DNA of 41,799 bases from Coriobacteriia bacterium (GTDB lineage Bacteria > Actinomycetota > Coriobacteriia > Anaerosomatales > Kmv31), in contig JACUUM010000016.1 in the NCBI GenBank assembly GCA_014859305.1, positions 1 to 41,799 of the forward strand. Direction: 5' to 3'. Below the pieces are notes generated by a model that saw nothing but the letters and a program-made list of their open reading frames with translations, searched no databases and was not told the origin of the DNA. Below are positions 39,106 through 41,799 of the stretch, in pieces (position 1 is the stretch's first letter; each line of letters starts with the position of its first letter). The translations under genes and the position numbers were made by a program.

Positions 39106-41052
39106 CTATCCGCGCCGAAGAAGGCTCGCGAGGTATCCGCTACCGGACCGCATCCCGGGCGGCGCGGCGACGCGGGCGGTGACGGCGTCGCCCCGCCCGG
39201 CCGGGTGCCGCTCCTCGCCGGTGCCCGCCGCGACAGGGCGCTTCCCGTGGGCGAGGTCCTTCTCCAGCAGCAGGGTGGTCCCCCCGGGATCGCTGCTCAG
39301 CAGCAGCCGGTCGGTCAGCTCCATCATCAGCGTGAAGCCCATACCGAGGGTCTGGCCCGTCGAGAAGCCGGGCACGAGCGTGGCCTTCGGCAGGTTCCGG
39401 AAGTCGATCCCTGGTCCCTCGTCGGCGAGGATGAACTGCACGCGGTGTCCTTCCCTGCATATCCGGTATGTCCCTCCCCCCGCGTGCTTGAGCATGTTCG
39501 TGGCGCCCTCGGAGAAGGCCACCAGCAGGTCGCCGACCTCGGGGATCTCTCCGAGGGCGGCGCGGACGCGCGTCCTGGCCTCGGCCAGCTGTGACGGTTC
39601 GCGGAGCTCATGCGGTGCGCCGGCCCGGGCGATGATCGACGAGTCGATCTCGTCCCTGCCGAGCAGGATGAGCCTGCCGCCCGTCACGGCGTCGATCACG
39701 TCGCTGTACGCCTGGCGGATGGCGCGGTCCTTGTCCTTGAGGACGCGCAGCGACCTCCTCTGCTCCTCGTGGAGCCGCGCATTCTCGACCGCGACGCCCG
39801 CCTGCCCGGCTATCGCGGCAGCGAGCCGCATGTCGTGGTCGGTGTACTCCCGGCGTTCGCCGGGGCTGTCGACGTAGATGTATCCGATGAGCCGCTCACC
39901 GTGGACGATCGGGACGTAGAGCGTGAGTCCGAGGCGGAGGCTCGCAGTGGCTCGCCTCTCGGCCTCGGGCACGGATCCGAAGTCGACGACATCCATGCGC
40001 CTGGAGGAGATGATCCTCTTGCCCGGCTCGGAGAGCCTGTCGAACGGGATCGCCAACCCCGGGGGCGGCGCGTCCTCCCCCAGCGTCGCGGCGAACCGCA
40101 TCTCGTGGCGCTGCTCGTCCCATAGGGCGACGAGTGCGCGCTCGCGGTCGAGCGCGTGCATGATCACGTCGGCCAGCGAGTCGAGCAGCGGCTCGAGGTC
40201 CGTCTGCCGCGAGAGCGCCTCGGCGGCGCTCAGCAGCAGGCGCGTCGTCTCGAGCTCCTGTGCCAGGGCTTCCTCGGCACGCTTGCGCTCGGTGATGTCG
40301 TCGAAGACGGCGACGAATCGCCCCTCCCCCGGCCTGTAGGCCGAGACGGCGTACCACTTCTCGAGCGGCTGCGCGTACTGCTCGAACCGGATCGGCTCGC
40401 CGGTCAGGGCGACGCGGCCGTAGCGGCCGATCCAGTCGGCGGGGTCGTGCTCTACCCCGGGCAGCACCTCGGTCACGCGCTTGCCGACGATCTCGCTCGC
40501 CTTGAGCCCGCTGAGCCTCTCGAAGGCTTCGTTCACCTCGAGGAAGACGTAGTCCACCGGCTCCCCCCGCTCGTTGACGACGATCTCGTGCAGCGCGAAG
40601 CCGTCGATGAGGTTGGTGAAGAGGTTGCGGTACTTCGCCTCGCTCTCGCGCAGGGCCTCGCGCGTCTCTACCTCGGCCGTCACGTCGGTCTTCGTGTCGA
40701 GGATCAGCTTCCCCGCGGCGGCCTCCAGGCGCGAGGTCTCGAAGGTGTAGTAACGCGTCCGCGTGATCCCGGGCTCGACCTCCACCTCGAGCGGCAGGTC
40801 CTGCGCCCGCCAGGGCACGCCCGTCTCGAGCACTTCGTGGAAACGCGGGATCGCCAAGGCTGCGAGCTCGGGCCAGACCTCGGAGAAGGTGCGCTCGAGC
40901 ATCGGGCGGAACGGCTTGAGCGCCTGGAACGCGGGGTTCACGTACGCGTGCACGAAGTCGGCGCCGTCCGTGGGCTGGTAGAGGCAGACCCCGACGGGCT
41001 CGCGGTCGAGTATCGACCGGAGAAGATCGGAGCGCAGCGCCTCACGCGGCAT
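39106..41052 (-). CDS. PAS-PAS-GAF-HATPase (anti-sigma-type serine kinase)
   Basis: This 648-aa protein has two PAS domains in the first ~250 residues (LLRSILDREPVGVCLYQPTD, and FLEVNEAFERLSGLKASEIV with a PAC ending DDITERKRAE), a GAF domain ~265-425 (LYVPIVHGERLIGYIYVDSP) and an RsbT/SpoIIAB-type HATPase ~495-615: N-box EGATNMLKHAGGG (~514), G1 DEGPGIDFRNL and G2 TGQTLGMGFTLMMELTD. There is no His-phosphorylation domain, so it is more like an anti-sigma factor kinase than a classic two-component sensor. ATG at 41052 has GAGGGG 8 nt upstream. It is the first gene of an operon with the SpoIIE phosphatase, suggesting opposing kinase and phosphatase activities. Confidence 0.88.
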   Translation of the reverse strand: MPREALRSDLLRSILDREPVGVCLYQPTDGADFVHAYVNPAFQALKPFRPMLERTFSEVWPELAALAIPRFHEVLETGVPWRAQDLPLEVEVEPGITRTRYYTFETSRLEAAAGKLILDTKTDVTAEVETREALRESEAKYRNLFTNLIDGFALHEIVVNERGEPVDYVFLEVNEAFERLSGLKASEIVGKRVTEVLPGVEHDPADWIGRYGRVALTGEPIRFEQYAQPLEKWYAVSAYRPGEGRFVAVFDDITERKRAEEALAQELETTRLLLSAAEALSRQTDLEPLLDSLADVIMHALDRERALVALWDEQRHEMRFAATLGEDAPPPGLAIPFDRLSEPGKRIISSRRMDVVDFGSVPEAERRATASLRLGLTLYVPIVHGERLIGYIYVDSPGERREYTDHDMRLAAAIAGQAGVAVENARLHEEQRRSLRVLKDKDRAIRQAYSDVIDAVTGGRLILLGRDEIDSSIIARAGAPHELREPSQLAEARTRVRAALGEIPEVGDLLVAFSEGATNMLKHAGGGTYRICREGHRVQFILADEGPGIDFRNLPKATLVPGFSTGQTLGMGFTLMMELTDRLLLSSDPGGTTLLLEKDLAHGKRPVAAGTGEERHPAGRGDAVTARVAAPPGMRSGSGYLASLLRRG

Positions 41053-41328
41053 GTCGATGTCCCCTCGTCGCCGGCCGAGCCGGTTCGGCCAAGGTAAGTC
41101 ATTCATTCCCACCGTTGCCGTCCCCGCACTGCGGGTAGTACCCCGCGGCGCGCAGGGCGGGACGGCGGGTAGCCCGGGCGGATGACGGGGAAGAACCCCA
41201 GTGCCCCGGGCGCCGCAGGGCGCGGCCGCCGGCGTCCGCCCCGGCGGGGGACGGACTGCCGCGGGCGGTACTCGCCGTCCGCCGGAGGGAGCGGGGCGCG
41301 GGAGCACCGGAGGATCGGAGGCGTCGAG

Positions 41329-41745
41329 ATGCAGGACACGCTCATCGGCACGCTGAACGAGCTGCGCGCGCGCGAGCTGGCGGTCATCGTGCAGTACATG
41401 CGGCACCACTACATGGTCACGGGCCCGGAGACGCTGGCGGCCGCCGACGAGTTCAAGGAGATCGCCATCGTCGAGATGGGGCATGCCGAGGAGCTCGGCG
41501 AGCGCATCGACTTCCTCGGCGGGGACCCGACGACCGAGCCCTACAAGGTCGAGACGGGCGCCAAGAGCCTGCAGCAGATGGCGTCGGTGGACCTGGCCGC
41601 CGAGAACGAGGCCGTCGAGATGTACCGGGCCGCGATCGGGCAGGCCGACCAGGCCGGGGACGTGACGACCCGGCGGCTGCTGGAGAGCATCCTCGGCGAC
41701 GAGGAGGAGCACGTGAAGTCGTTCCGGATGATGCTGGGCAGGTAG
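41329..41745 (+). CDS. bfr: Bacterioferritin-like iron-storage protein
   Basis: The 138-aa ferritin-like protein is slightly short for a bacterioferritin (about 155-160 aa). Ferroxidase ligands fit at E16 (RARELAVIVQYM), E49-x-x-H52 (VEMGHAEELGERID), E in AAENEAVEMYRAAI and E-x-x-H in LGDEEEHVKSFRMML. It would oxidise and store Fe2+ in a 24-mer shell. ATG at 41329 has GGAGGCG 5 nt upstream. It is divergent from the HATPase gene with a 276-nt gap in which I see no convincing promoter or iron box. After its stop 54 nt remain to the window edge with no feature. Confidence 0.83.
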   Translation: MQDTLIGTLNELRARELAVIVQYMRHHYMVTGPETLAAADEFKEIAIVEMGHAEELGERIDFLGGDPTTEPYKVETGAKSLQQMASVDLAAENEAVEMYRAAIGQADQAGDVTTRRLLESILGDEEEHVKSFRMMLGR

Positions 41746-41799
41746 CGGCGGGAAGTGCGGTGGGCCCGGGAGCGGAAGCCCAAGCAGCCATCGGCAAGG

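Noticed and set aside
1-41799. CRISPR array, rRNA, transposase, integrase or phage structural genes
   Set aside because: No regularly spaced repeats, rRNA-like sequence or such protein motifs were seen anywhere in the window.

Overview
The window reads as a piece of chromosome from a GC-rich bacterium, most likely an uncultured actinomycete-type organism (Actinomycetota, possibly near Coriobacteriia). The basis is the very high GC, many GTG and TTG starts, GTGA/ATGA gene overlaps, a UPF0182 membrane protein, a T-box leader, a probable leaderless transcript, and an NRAMP-related transporter whose metal-site motifs resemble the magnesium-transporting branch described from Eggerthella. The assignment is an inference; no ribosomal marker is present.

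Positions 1-10 kb hold a methyltransferase tail, maf, a HEAT-repeat protein overlapping an HD-GYP protein (the two share a similar N-terminal domain), UPF0182, an RlpA-like cell-wall protein behind a 0.4-kb leader, and a compact set of three small genes ending in a stand-alone relative of the cyanophycin synthetase N-terminal domain. Positions 9.9-16.1 kb hold a T-box-controlled aminotransferase and D-Ala-D-Ala ligase, a YtxH stress protein, a PRC-barrel protein, and a chain of overlapping genes: GNAT acetyltransferase, YbaK-type tRNA-editing protein, polysaccharide deacetylase.

Positions 16.1-25.0 kb are the most interesting stretch. On the minus strand, a sigma70-like promoter, an M-box (ykoK) magnesium riboswitch and its intrinsic terminator precede an MgtE-like protein and an NRAMP-related transporter with a DPGG motif, which together make a coherent Mg2+ uptake and sensing unit. 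Directly behind it lies a lower-GC restriction-modification pair whose nuclease gene is frameshifted. Upstream of the riboswitch promoter, a two-gene HTH-nucleotidyltransferase module is flanked by near-identical direct repeats derived from the 3' end of a HAD phosphatase gene.

Positions 25-32 kb hold a zinc-ribbon GNAT protein, an SsuABC/NMT1-type ABC transporter with a small membrane-anchored protein, a PAS-GAF-SpoIIE phosphatase and a hemerythrin-like protein. Positions 32.2-35.7 kb hold a truncated PIN-domain gene, a zinc-ribbon protein, a DUF2795-MerR-prfC operon and tRNA-Arg(CCU), whose 3' end faces this block. Positions 35.8-41.7 kb hold a two-gene signalling operon (PAS-PAS-GAF-HATPase, then a membrane sensor-HAMP-GAF-SpoIIE phosphatase) and a bacterioferritin-like gene.

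Taken together the window combines stress signalling (SpoIIE phosphatases, an anti-sigma-type kinase, HD-GYP), cell-wall work (RlpA, Ddl, deacetylase), and metal and oxygen handling (Mg2+ riboswitch operon, hemerythrin, bacterioferritin).
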